A DNA stretch of 64,000 nt, from positions 496,001 through 560,000 of the forward strand of contig JAKULF010000003.1 of assembly GCA_022661535.1 (NCBI GenBank), in the 5' to 3' direction. The notes beneath the pieces are model-generated. The model was not told the origin of the DNA and searched no databases. It saw only the letters and a program-made list of their open reading frames with translations. Made by a program: the position numbers and the translations under genes. Shown one piece after another: positions 38,605 through 48,700 of this stretch. The DNA is from Eutypa lata (Eukaryota > Ascomycota > Sordariomycetes > Xylariales > Diatrypaceae). The stretch's first letter is position 1. Each line of letters begins with the position of its first letter.

Positions 38605-39256
38605 GTCTAGCGAGGACCTAGTAGCGATAAGACACACAATGCTAAATCTAACCTTAGAAAGAAGATGGCAGTAATTATCATGAGAATCTAGCATTCCTGG
38701 ACTATTTTGAATAGAAGAGATATCTATGGGATCCTAGGGAAGGGGGAGAGGGAAATAATGGGACCGCTTCGTCAGGCAACCCAATAGTTGAGTCGATTAT
38801 GAGCAGATAGCGTGAGTCTCGCTTACTTTTCCTTAATAATGATCCAGGAAGCCCTTCGTACAGTGTGTATTTTCTCACTGGTTGGTTTGTATACATCTGC
38901 ACGTTGCATTTATAAGCGATGCTCATAAGGAGCTAATTAATATTGTTCCTTTCAGGCTGCAGCATCTGGCCCTACCTCTTTCCATCATACACGGACCCAC
39001 CACTAGCATATGACTTCACAAACCCCTCCTTGAAAGTACACACATGTGTCAGGTTAGCAAAGACTCGCCGGATTGTATCAGTGTAACCCAAGGATTGACC
39101 TGAGTTTGTTATCTGAAGGACTGATATCGAAAAACAATATCTGCATGTTAACATGGCTCCAATCTTGATATCTGCCTTAGTCCTGCCGATGGTAACCCAC
39201 GTTACATAAAGCAAAGACTCGGCGGATTCTTGGCTAATGCAGAAATAAACCGATAC
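38605..39256. other. Upstream region of the second P450, up to the LTR element
   Basis: 650 bases of promoter-side sequence with no supported gene. It ends with GATAC at 39252-39256, the target-site duplication of the adjoining LTR element. Confidence 0.5.
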
Positions 39257-39412
39257 TGTCACGATAACAGACCTTGGTCTAGGTGATGAAGTAGCTCCAC
39301 CGGAGCCCTATATAAGGGTTGAAGTACCCCCTTAGGTCTTAAGTGCTTTTCTTTTTTCTTTTCTTTTTTAAAGCTATAATAAAGCAAATATAAAGGCATA
39401 TTGGTTACGATA
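39257..39412. repeat. Left LTR (heavily transition-mutated)
   Basis: 156 bases. Aligned by eye without gaps to the right LTR it differs at 24 positions, all C/T or G/A. The left copy has the A or T state at 19 of them, so it is the more decayed copy. Confidence 0.85.
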
Positions 39413-40253
39413 GTTATAAACCCGGATCCGCATAAATTTAAAGTTTTTATATCCGTATTAACTTTCGTTATCGTAAGCTTTACTTTATTATTCTTTTAAA
39501 ACGTCGACTTTATCGGCATTTTAATAAAATAATAAAGCAATTAGTTTTCTTTATAATTAATCGTTAATTAACGAGTTAATTCTTTAATTAATTAAGTTTA
39601 ATAATTAAATCGTTAATCGTTAAATCGATAAATTCTTTTATTTTTATATATATTTAAAAATTATTAAAGTTTTAATAAAGTTTTTAATAATATATAAATT
39701 TATTAATTCGTTTTTATCAACGTTATAATAAACGATTCGAAAATAATTATTTATATAATAAAAAAATAAAAATTATATTTTATTTAATAATTATAATAAT
39801 AATAACGTTTTAAAAAAAAAAGCGTTTAATAATAAAAAAATAAAAGCTTTTAAAAAATAAAAGATTTTAAATTTATATACGGCCGAATTAAAATTAAAAA
39901 TAACGTTATTTATAATAAAAAGCATTATTTTTTTAATAAAAAAAAACTTAATAAATTAATATAATCGATACATTTAAAAAAGTTAAAATTTTTAAGCAAA
40001 ACTTGTTATTATCGTTATAAATTAATAAATCGACGAGCATTATTAAACGATATAAATAGCGCTTAAATAATAAAGAATATTACCGTTTAGCCCGAAATGA
40101 AAAATGTCGTCGGTTATATCGACGATTATTTTTTAAATTTTTTTTTAAATCTCGTCGACGACGATAAGTCGTTAATGTAAATATAAAAAGTATAAATAAT
40201 TGTTTGTTTTTTGTGTATAGTTTTCCGTGCTTGCCGTTAAAGAAAAGAGGGTA

Positions 40254-40409
40254 TGTCACGATAGCAAACCCTGGTCTAAGTGGTGGAGTAACTTTACCGG
40301 AGCCCTATATAAGGGTTGGAGTACCCCCTCAGGTCCTAGGTGCTTTTCTTTCCTCTTTTCTTCTTTAGAGCTATAGCAGAGCAAATACAAGGGCATATTG
40401 GTTGCGACA
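40254..40409. repeat. Right LTR
   Basis: 156 bases with intact TG...CA ends. It shares CGGAGCCCTATATAAGGGTT with the left copy, which may include its TATA-like promoter element. It has the A or T state at only five of the 24 differing positions. Confidence 0.85.
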
Positions 40410-40842
40410 GATACGACGTTGGTCCCCAAGAAGGCTCAAGGAGACTCCGAGAAGTCTCGGGCATAAGCAATTAAACTTAGGTATCAAGGAGGTCAGTGAC
40501 AGACTCCGCATAATTTACACCGAGTTGACATGAAAGAGATTATAGACTCACCCGTAACCTAGGAGGTAAGAAGCCGAGTGGGAGTTTTGTCTCACTATTA
40601 GCTCAAAATGGTATGTGTAGTTATAATCCGATATACTAATGTGCTACCATATTATAAGTCTTCATACGATTCTTGATATTGCCAGCTGACTTTATACAAT
40701 AGTCATCGCTATCCAGACTTTCATCCGTCTCGTGAACACTTAGTTATAGGAAACTTTCTATTAGTGTTTCGTCCCATTTCAATCTCGTCTCATCTCATCT
40801 CATAGAGATATCTTGTACAACAACTAGGATACTTTATTCATC
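40410..40842 (+). promoter_or_regulatory. Presumed promoter and 5' leader of the ABA3-like gene
   Basis: 430 bases between the right LTR and the ATG. A pyrimidine-rich run with repeated TCTCA units (about 40780-40803) precedes the start, as is common in fungal leaders. I see no defined operator; the assignment is by position. Confidence 0.4.
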
Positions 40843-42174
40843 ATGAGTCCCAAGTTTCGTGACACTTGGTACTACCCACCAGATATCGCCAACGATCTAA
40901 ACGGTGTCACTCAGCTTCCCGAACGGTTCAAAGAGGAGGCTTATGCCTGTGCGTGGGAGTATACACGATGCGTTATCCCCCAATACACCAATTGGAGACG
41001 CTACGTGGCCTTCATGAGAATCATCATCATGGGCATCATTGCCGAGTTTCGGGGCGATCTTGTCGACGTGACGGCAAGCGACTCTATTCTCGGTTACTCA
41101 CTTGACGGCACTCTTGCTGAGCTGTTCGAGGGCACGCCGGGACATGCTCTGATGGCACGCGAGTACAAGACGTTCCTCCTAGTGACAGCCGACAAGGCTA
41201 GCTCACGACGCGACGGGGAGCTGTTTCGACGCTACGTCAATGCGCTGGCTATCTCTCCGCGCGCTTGGTTCCGGATGCGTGACTGCGATGCCCTAGCACG
41301 CTTTACTATGGCGTCGGCGTTGGCATGCAATGACCTTGACGATGTGTGGCCGACGGACCAACAGTTCGAGTTGTTGGCTGAGATCGGCGACACCCTTTAC
41401 GATGCCGTGGCTTTTTACAAGCACCGTAGCGAGGGTGAAACCAATAGCACTTTCGCCTACGTTCCGCCTGAAATCCGCATCAAGGCCTTTCGTGTTGCCC
41501 GCGAGGTGTTGTGGGCATTGGATGTAGCCTACGCCCATAAACCTGAGGGCGCACCATTGATGAACTTCGTGCGCTACTTTGGTGGGCCGATCCATATGAT
41601 GATGCGCCGTTACCGCTTCGTCGAAGAGGACCTCACTGTCGGCAGGCCCGAAACTGACGCCGTTGTGACTGAAACACGTCGTCACGTCAAGTTGTGGAAC
41701 CGCGTTGACGCAGATATCCACGATTCCAATGGTGAAGGCCAAACTATAGAGGCTTCTAGTATTCAACGCTACCATGCTGTCTTGGAGCGAAGTGAGGAGC
41801 TGATGTTCCCTGAGCTGCCCGAGCTCCTCGAACGTGGAAGCAAGCCGCACTGTGATCGCTGTCTCTATCGTGCCTCATATGGCGCTGAGCAGAACCACTC
41901 CTTTGGAGGCGTCGCCTTGTGCCGAGGTTGTCAGGCAATGTGGCGTGGCTACGTCGAGTCACTCCCCGACCGCACTAAGGAGGTATTCGCGGGCATCGTG
42001 CTGAAAGCGCCATCGGGCCAAGAAGTAGCTGGCCCGAATAATGGAATAAAGAACCAGCAGGTACAGAACGGCAGACATTCCAACGACGACGACTTTCCGA
42101 GCTTGCCAAACGGTAATGCACCGCTGCAAAACGGTCATGCCAATGGAGCAGTTCTGGTCGCGGTCATGGAGTGA
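40843..42174 (+). CDS. aba3: ABA3-like sesquiterpene synthase (alpha-ionylideneethane synthase type)
   Basis: A single intronless frame of 443 residues. Stretches such as DTWYYPPDIANDL, AWEYTRCVIP, FMRIIIMGIIAEFRG, FEGTPGH, KASSRRDGELFRRYVNAL, RMRDCDALARF, ACNDLDD, FYKHRSEGETNSTFAY and RYFGGPIHMMMRRYRFVEE match what I know of Botrytis ABA3. That enzyme belongs to a class unlike classical terpene synthases and converts farnesyl diphosphate to alpha-ionylideneethane, the skeleton of fungal abscisic acid. The C-terminal part has two Cys pairs (337-340 CDRC and 360-363 CRGC) with a His between them, a possible metal site. The last 50 residues are Asn/Gly-rich and look like an added tail. The frame is intact with good codon use, so the gene is probably functional. 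Neighbouring P450 genes support the pathway assignment. Confidence 0.88.
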   Translation: MSPKFRDTWYYPPDIANDLNGVTQLPERFKEEAYACAWEYTRCVIPQYTNWRRYVAFMRIIIMGIIAEFRGDLVDVTASDSILGYSLDGTLAELFEGTPGHALMAREYKTFLLVTADKASSRRDGELFRRYVNALAISPRAWFRMRDCDALARFTMASALACNDLDDVWPTDQQFELLAEIGDTLYDAVAFYKHRSEGETNSTFAYVPPEIRIKAFRVAREVLWALDVAYAHKPEGAPLMNFVRYFGGPIHMMMRRYRFVEEDLTVGRPETDAVVTETRRHVKLWNRVDADIHDSNGEGQTIEASSIQRYHAVLERSEELMFPELPELLERGSKPHCDRCLYRASYGAEQNHSFGGVALCRGCQAMWRGYVESLPDRTKEVFAGIVLKAPSGQEVAGPNNGIKNQQVQNGRHSNDDDFPSLPNGNAPLQNGHANGAVLVAVME

Positions 42175-42560
42175 AGGCATTAAGCACTGGGCTATGGAGG
42201 TTTTTCTAATCATTCATTTTGTACGTCAGTCATTTCGTGATCAAATGGGATAAGTGAAGGGTTTTGGGGCACCATATACAGGTGCTTCTGGGGAAGGTTC
42301 TTCGTGGGAAAAGAAATAGCTAAAAATCCACTCACTTGACTTAAAATATCTATTTATATGCCTTGATCACAATATGAAATCCTTCCTAAATGCGTGGCCC
42401 TGAGCTCAGTGACAGCTGCTATATAATATCCACTTGGATATTATTATTTCGTAAGATTTCGTTAATTAAAAGTAAATGGGTCTACCGTCCTTTTACGATC
42501 GGTTTCTCTCGGCAATAGGAGTACAATAGTTATCAACCTTCTAAGTCAATATCACCTATC
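42175..42560. other. Intergenic between ABA3-like gene and MFS pseudogene
   Basis: About 390 bases, with no supported gene. Confidence 0.4.
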
Positions 42561-44335
42561 ATGGGTTCCTCCCAGACTCCAACCGAGGATGGGGGTAATG
42601 ACCCAGCAAACTCCAAATATCCCTGGCGTTTCTGGGTAGGTCCTTCTGTTGTATTATAGCATCTGTAGTATAGAGAGCGGTACTAATGACGGCCAGGTCA
42701 TAATCTTCTCCTTGTCTATCACCTCTCTGTTATTGGCCCTAGACGTATCCGTCATCACGACCGCCATGCCGTCTATGATTAACGATCTTGGCTCTAGCTA
42801 TGCCTATGCATGGATTGCAAATGCTTATTTCCTCACCATGACGGCCTTTCAGCCTTTGTATGGCCAATTGGCCAATATATTCGGTCGCCGCAGTCTGACG
42901 CTCCTTGCCGTATTCTTTTTCGCTGTTGGGTCTTCTATAACGGGGCCCTCGCCTAATCTTGGTGCTCTCATTGCAGGTCGTGCGATCAAGGGCATTGCTG
43001 GCGGTGGCATCAACATATTGATCGAGATTATCATCGCAGATCTCGTAACGCTGCGCCAACAGCGTAAGTTTATTAGCATCATATCCACTGCTTACACAGT
43101 TGCAGTCGTGCTTGGACCGGTGATTGGTGGACTTCTAGCCCAACGCGTGACATGGAGGCGGATTTTTTTACCTCAATCTTCCAGTAGCAGGCGTAGCGCT
43201 AGTCTTGTTGGCGTTGGTGCTGAGAGTACAGTACGTGAAAGACACCACGCGAAACTCGTTGAAGCGTGTTGACCTCGCTGGCAATACCCTCTTCATCACC
43301 TCAGTTGTCTCTGTATTACAGGCTTTGACACGGGGTAGCGTTGACTTTCCTTGGTCATCATGGAGAACGATATTGCCTTTCTCGGTATTGAATCCACCAC
43401 TCTGATATCAGAGCCTACAATGCCCCTAAGATTATTTTCAAACAGGACCTCACTTGGCGGGTTTGCGCTGACGTTTATTCATGCCATGTTGATTTATTGT
43501 GTGTCATACTTCCTGTGAGTACTTTGAGCTCGATGCAATTGACTACGATGCAACAATTGCTGATTATTGAGTTCGTAGTCCACTGTATCTTCAGGCCGTT
43601 CTAGGGGCTGATCCCATTACGTCTGGAGTGAACATTCTTCCTTACGCCGCTGTCAGCTTACCGGCCGCTATGCTCACTGGCTTCGGGACCTCCAAGTACG
43701 GCCGCTATCGTCCATGGTTCTTCTTTGGGTTTGCCACATTCGCCGTTTCTTTCGAATACTTCACTAGTTAAAAGTCTATTGGACCGGGGTGCAGTGCATC
43801 GCGGCGTTCGGACCGGGCATCATAACAACAACGATGCTAACATGCATACAGGCTCCCCTAGCTGAGTCGGGCTAGGCTGTTGCCCAGACGGCATGGGGCT
43901 TCGTGCATGCGCAGTTTCGGAGGCATATGGGGCATCGCCATCCCAGCTACCATCTTCAACTCGCGCATCAACCAACTCGTCACCATGCGCCTTACAGACG
44001 AGCACCTATGCGCCATGCTTTCGAATGGATGTGCATACACGCTGGCGGCTGGCGGCTTAGTCCATACCATAACCGAGGAACACCCCGCATTAGAGGGGCA
44101 GGTACGAGGAATATATGTTGATGGTCTCTCCCTGTGCTAGTACGTCGCTCTTAGTTCCTCACTTCTGGGATTTCTCGTGTCTGCTGTAGTTAGAGAGGTT
44201 GCTTTGCGCACCGATCTCGTCACTGAATTCGGATTAGAGAAACGCTCTAGTCATCAAGATGGACGCAAAGACATCGAAAGTGTTAGGAAAGTTGCAGGTA
44301 ATAACGATGCAGAAAAGAAAGAGATAGACATGTAG
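42561..44335 (+). pseudogene. Broken MFS transporter (DHA2-type) beside the ABA3-like gene
   Basis: The gene begins MGSSQTPTEDGG, a 61-nt intron (42636-42696, branch TACTAATGAC) is intact, and the first third reads well: LALDVSVITTAMPS, YGQLANIFGRRS and GRAIKGIAGGG. After WRRIF the frame is lost at a run of seven T (43163-43169); dropping one T would restore the family sequence. A second break near 43380-43400 removes most of one helix and shifts frame. A further stop and shift lies near 43770. TAG stops occur in frame at 43873-43875 and 44138-44140. A 4-base insertion lies near 43906-43909. A later intron (about 43511-43580) still has good signals. Homology continues through helix 14 and a charged tail ending at 44335. 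With this many lesions a sequencing error cannot explain it; one T-run error alone could. Confidence 0.85.
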
Positions 44336-45066
44336 TTAATTAGGGCCGTTCCTTCTCCTAAGCCTTTTAATTCATTTTCTTGGTTGTCTTTGATAATTAC
44401 ATTGTTGATTCTGCTAAAGAAGCCCATATCAAATATAGCCACATGTTCGATCCTCCAGAAGAGTACACCGTTCAAGTGTAAATCAATTTGATCTGCTTAT
44501 TGTATACAGACATTTGTGGCCTTTGAGACTACTAGCAGATTATGATGGCTGCAGATGTTGCAAATCGTTATACTCACATTATTTTTTAAGTTGTGCTGCC
44601 AAATATCGTTCTCTATATTGCCAAGAACTGTTTCTATCCTTGCCAAAATTATTAGTGCCTTTAACTGTATAGGTTTGTTTTGTTCATGGTTGTCAAAAAG
44701 ACTTATCATCTGAATAATTATATTAGCATAATGCTGGACATAAAATAACCATTTAATATTATTAATTAAGCATACGTTATTGAAATTCCGCAATGCTTTT
44801 CTATTAATAACATTTGCTCACTTGGTGAACAACGCTAGCTTATGATACACAGGTAAAGGGAATTAAACACAAAACGGAGCATTTAGTAACATACAACAAA
44901 GTTCACAATAATTAAATGTTGGTCACTCAATGTTTTTGTTACTGTCCTTGTTTCAGCTACCTTGCACTAAGGTTAATTAATCAACCGCATGTCTCCTTCC
45001 TCTCCTTTGTTGGTGATTCACCAACCAGCCAGCCAACCGCGGAATTTACAATCCCAAAACCTAAAC
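44336..45066. other. AT-rich intergenic stretch
   Basis: About 730 bases, very AT-rich between 44480 and 44980, with no supported gene. It marks the right border of the terpene cluster as seen here. Confidence 0.4.
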
Positions 45067-45271
45067 CTAGGATTGGGGGCATTGCGTGTCGACAGCGCCG
45101 ACGCCTCCCTGGGTAGCAGAAGCAGAAGCCGTAGTGGTGGTCGGAGGAGGTGCGGCAGTAGCAGCCGGGGCCGCAACGGACGCGGAAGTCGGGGCTGGAG
45201 CGGATGCGGGAATTGGGGCAGGTGCAGGGATCGGGGCAGGCGCGGGGACCGGAACCATAGCAGCAACCGGG

Positions 45272-45303
<32 letters not shown>

Positions 45304-45731
45304 AGCAACGGCAACGGCACCTCCATGCGGGGCGGGGGTGGTCGTTGGGATTCCAGCAAGCAGCTGGATGGTGGTAGGCGAGTTGGAGCCGGCTGGGAGA
45401 TTGGCAGCGGCCAATCCTCGAAAAAGGGTCCCTCGAGCCAAGCGGCTCCATTGGGCCCTAAGTAAGGAAACGGTTAGAAAGCATATTCATCTATGACATG
45501 GTATCGCTTTAGGAATGAAAGGGGAAGGCAGTGACGGAAGTGTAAGACTCACTCCTGAGCCCTATCGGAGAAGGGGGAACCTTGGCTTGCCATGTCCATG
45601 TGGACAGCTTGCCAGTTTCTTACTTTCCCCAGAGGGAAGCCGGGAGAGGCGGGCGAGACATTTCCATGCATGGAAATGCTTTGCAGGAGGTCGTTATTGT
45701 TCTCCCGAGTCCAAACTGGTCGGGGAGGCAT
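45067..45731 (-). CDS. Small SANT/Myb-like protein with Ala/Pro-rich tail
   Basis: Two exons (45731-45553, 45457-45067) give 189 residues. The first exon reads MPPRPVWTRENNNDLLQSI and continues to KVRNWQAVHMDMA. The splice then restores AQEAQWSRLARG. Spacing of the tryptophans and helices is like a single fungal SANT/Myb-type helix-turn-helix. After about residue 80 the protein is almost only Ala, Pro, Thr and Val, coded by GGAGCC/GGGGCA-type tandem units on the plus strand (about 45190-45310). The opposite strand also has long open frames over the tandem part; those are shadows of the repeat. It is probably a nuclear or low-complexity protein of unknown role. Confidence 0.6.
45190..45310. 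repeat. Hexanucleotide-like minisatellite inside a coding exon
   Basis: Imperfect tandem units of the GGAGCC/GGGGCA type on the plus strand, coding alternating Ala-Pro on the minus strand. The most regular part (four GGAGCC units) is near 45272-45299. Confidence 0.7.
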
Positions 45732-48700
45732 GATTTCTTTCGCTTGTTTGATTCAATCAAGAGTATTCGGTGTTGATGGAGTTTATTAAATTCGAAGTAG
45801 TAGTACGGTTGGCGGATAGGTGGACTATCTGTGGAATTTCTTGACGACTTGACGACTCGATGAGGTAGGATGTTGTACTGGAGCTTGGAATCGAATTTCC
45901 AGACTTTACTAGCAGTCCAGAAAGAAGTACATAAGTAATATTTACTACAGTTGCCAAAACTCCAGCGCCAAGCTTCGTGTACCCCGTTCCGGCATCTTCC
46001 ACGGCCATCTGCTCCGCTTATACGACAAACAAATTGATCCAGCTTAACAACGGCAGGTCCACGGCGTAGCCCGCTTTTATTACTCAGGTACGGAATCAAA
46101 GCTATTGCAGAGGTCCGCATTTATGATGTCGTTGGTGAGGGTGCGCCGGCAATGGTCTAGATATGCTATCAGCATTCTTGGTGAGACGTTGATGTTCGAG
46201 GTGTTACATGGCAACCCTTGAACAATTCACACTTGATACCGCAATGCAAACCACGACAAGCTAGAGGATAATCATCGTTCACTTATTAATTAGGTCCTAA
46301 GCACATTCTATTTTAGGGCTCGCTGATGGCAAATAGCCCCCTGAGACTATAATATAGAGTAGAGGGGTTTAGTTAGCACAAAATATTATTAAGAATATGT
46401 CTAGCCCTTTGGTTGAAATTGGTCCAGATAAGTCATCAAGCTATAATGACAATTATGCTGCTTATGTCTACCAACGTCTTCAATTCCAGGTCTTTATTTG
46501 TATTAGTCATGCATTATTTTCTATATTAGTACTGAGCACTTACTCACGGGGAATTATCTCTGCAAATACAAAGAGAATCCCCTGTCTGGTTATTATGCAG
46601 CTGTGTCGGGATAGAATGCAAGGAATACACCTTTATACCAATGGTGCAGGCCAAGTGGAATGTTGTCAGCTCGGGAGCTAACTGTCTTGCAGAACCCTCT
46701 ATTGTAGATTGCAACTTACTGTCATGATAGATGTACATAAAGCATGTTTTAAGTCACTCCCAACAAGGGGTATGGATCAGTGAGAATATATTGCTTGGTA
46801 TATACGTAAGTTCAAACGTTAACAGAATGTGGCAATACATGTTTGTACATCTTCCAAGAGATCAGGTGAGTTCAGAGACACCAGAAATTTTATTCCAAGT
46901 TCCTTTAGCTAGTCTCCATTAAGTTCCAACGTGAAATGCTTGTTGGCAAAATGTTCAGCCCCTTTGATTTGGTTGTTCAGATCAACTGGTAGCCCAATAC
47001 CTGCTGAGCTCTTTTAGAAACATGTAGTACATACTATATAGCATTGGTATCCTCTAAAGTTGGTAGTAACCAAAGATTAACAGTCATTAATCTAATGTTC
47101 ACCCATATTGATATTTATAATAACCAACAAGCTTTCATATATCCATTTTCCCTTAAAAAGCATGCTGGCAGAAAAAAGTGTAGATATTCCAGTAATGTAG
47201 TCATATATTCCAGGAACATTGAATAGTGTAAGATGGATATGTGCTAAAGGAAGAGATACATCAAGGCAAAAAAAAAAAAAAAAAAAAAAAAGAAGAAGAA
47301 AAAGAGAAAAAGAAGAAGAAAAAAAGACAAGGGAAGACATAACGGATGCTTATACAGGTATCTATAGAGAACTTGTAATCTATTGCTCTTTAACTTTAGG
47401 TTTTTAAATCAATGCAGCAACATATTTCTTCTGTCTTTGTTTCAACAACCACGAGATGAATTTGGTTGTGCCAATACAATACCAGATGTAGATATTGTCA
47501 GCGCTCTTCATTAATAGCCTCCATATATTAGCATAGTCAAGACTTAATCACTGCATCCCCTGTCTTAACGGGTTCATTCTCCCAAATACTATTTACAGAG
47601 CATGTAGCTATGTTTATATTACAGTAGTTATACTAATGCTATGTGCCCCTATTTATAAGGGGTTGCTTATGTAATCAGATACAGTAATTAGTGTCACTAT
47701 ATCTTCAGTCTTCTCTGTACAAAGAATATGTTAACATAATGTATGAAGTAAAGCAGGGTAAACTTAAGCAGTTCCCGATACACAATGCTAAGAGCTTGTT
47801 CATCCTGATTACACTTCAACCAGCACAACTTAATATAACTCCAGGCAGCACATTTGCTTTGATACAAAGCGATTAATTTAAAACTTCAACCTTGTCAAGT
47901 CTTCATGCAATAGCTACCCAAACTACAAACTGACCTCCAAATAAGATTTTACATCCTTGTATAACAACACCCTCTTTTTTCTCTTCCAGCCATCTCTCTC
48001 ACTTCTACAAGGTCGGGCTTCTCTCTGTAATAACTTACCCCCTTAACATTGCCCTTTCTTTTCCGGACTTAAGCATGCTTGATATACCATACCCATACGA
48101 TCCTGCACACATTCAAACTAGGGCCAATCTTATAGGATTCCTATAAAATCCTCTTTCCCCCCCTTTCTTCTTTACCTACCCACTATCTTACAAGAATATA
48201 AACAACGACGAAGGTTTAATCTAAAGGTACTACAATAAATACACACTTGATACTATATATAACAAAGAGACACTATACTGTACCTACTATACAAGGAGAA
48301 TCAAATTTAAACCACAACCTCTTTTATCCCTGAATCCGGGAACATTGCCAGAACTACGGATATAGTTCCGACACTATTCATACCAACCTCTGGACCAACC
48401 AGAACTGACATCACATAACATATACCCAAGTCCCACAAGCACTTAAAAGAGAAAGGAACCCCAAGAATTATATAACGCATACGCACGCATTCATTCATTC
48501 ATTCAGGCATCGATCCACCGACCGCCTTAGTAGACTTATCTATCAATCGATCAGGAGGACAGACATCTCATCTTTCGACGAGGCACACCCTTATGTTATG
48601 TACCAATGTATGAACGTGAAAAATTAAAAATGAACCGGGACTCCCGTCCGATTCATCCATCCGCCAAGCAACCCTTCGCAATCCTTAAGTTTAGCCCTGA

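Larger units (their letters stand above)
39252..40414. mobile_element. Short LTR retrotransposon (non-autonomous) with target-site duplication GATAC
   Basis: Two 156-bp direct repeats flank an 841-bp AT-rich interior. The element proper is 39257-40409. It starts TGTCACGATA and ends GCGACA in the right copy (TG...CA ends); the left copy ends in TA by transition. GATAC occurs on both outer sides (39252-39256 and 40410-40414). A purine tract AAAGAAAAGAGGG lies just before the right LTR, where plus-strand priming is expected. The interior has no open frame, so it cannot be autonomous; it is either a TRIM-like element or a deleted Ty3/gypsy relative. The interior is extremely AT-rich with many short TTTAATAA words, which fits RIP. 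Confidence 0.85.

Noticed and set aside
45086..45496. Ala/Gly-rich plus-strand frame of 136 codons
   Set aside because: It is the opposite-strand shadow of the tandem repeat in the minus-strand SANT-like gene; tandem hexamers keep all frames open.
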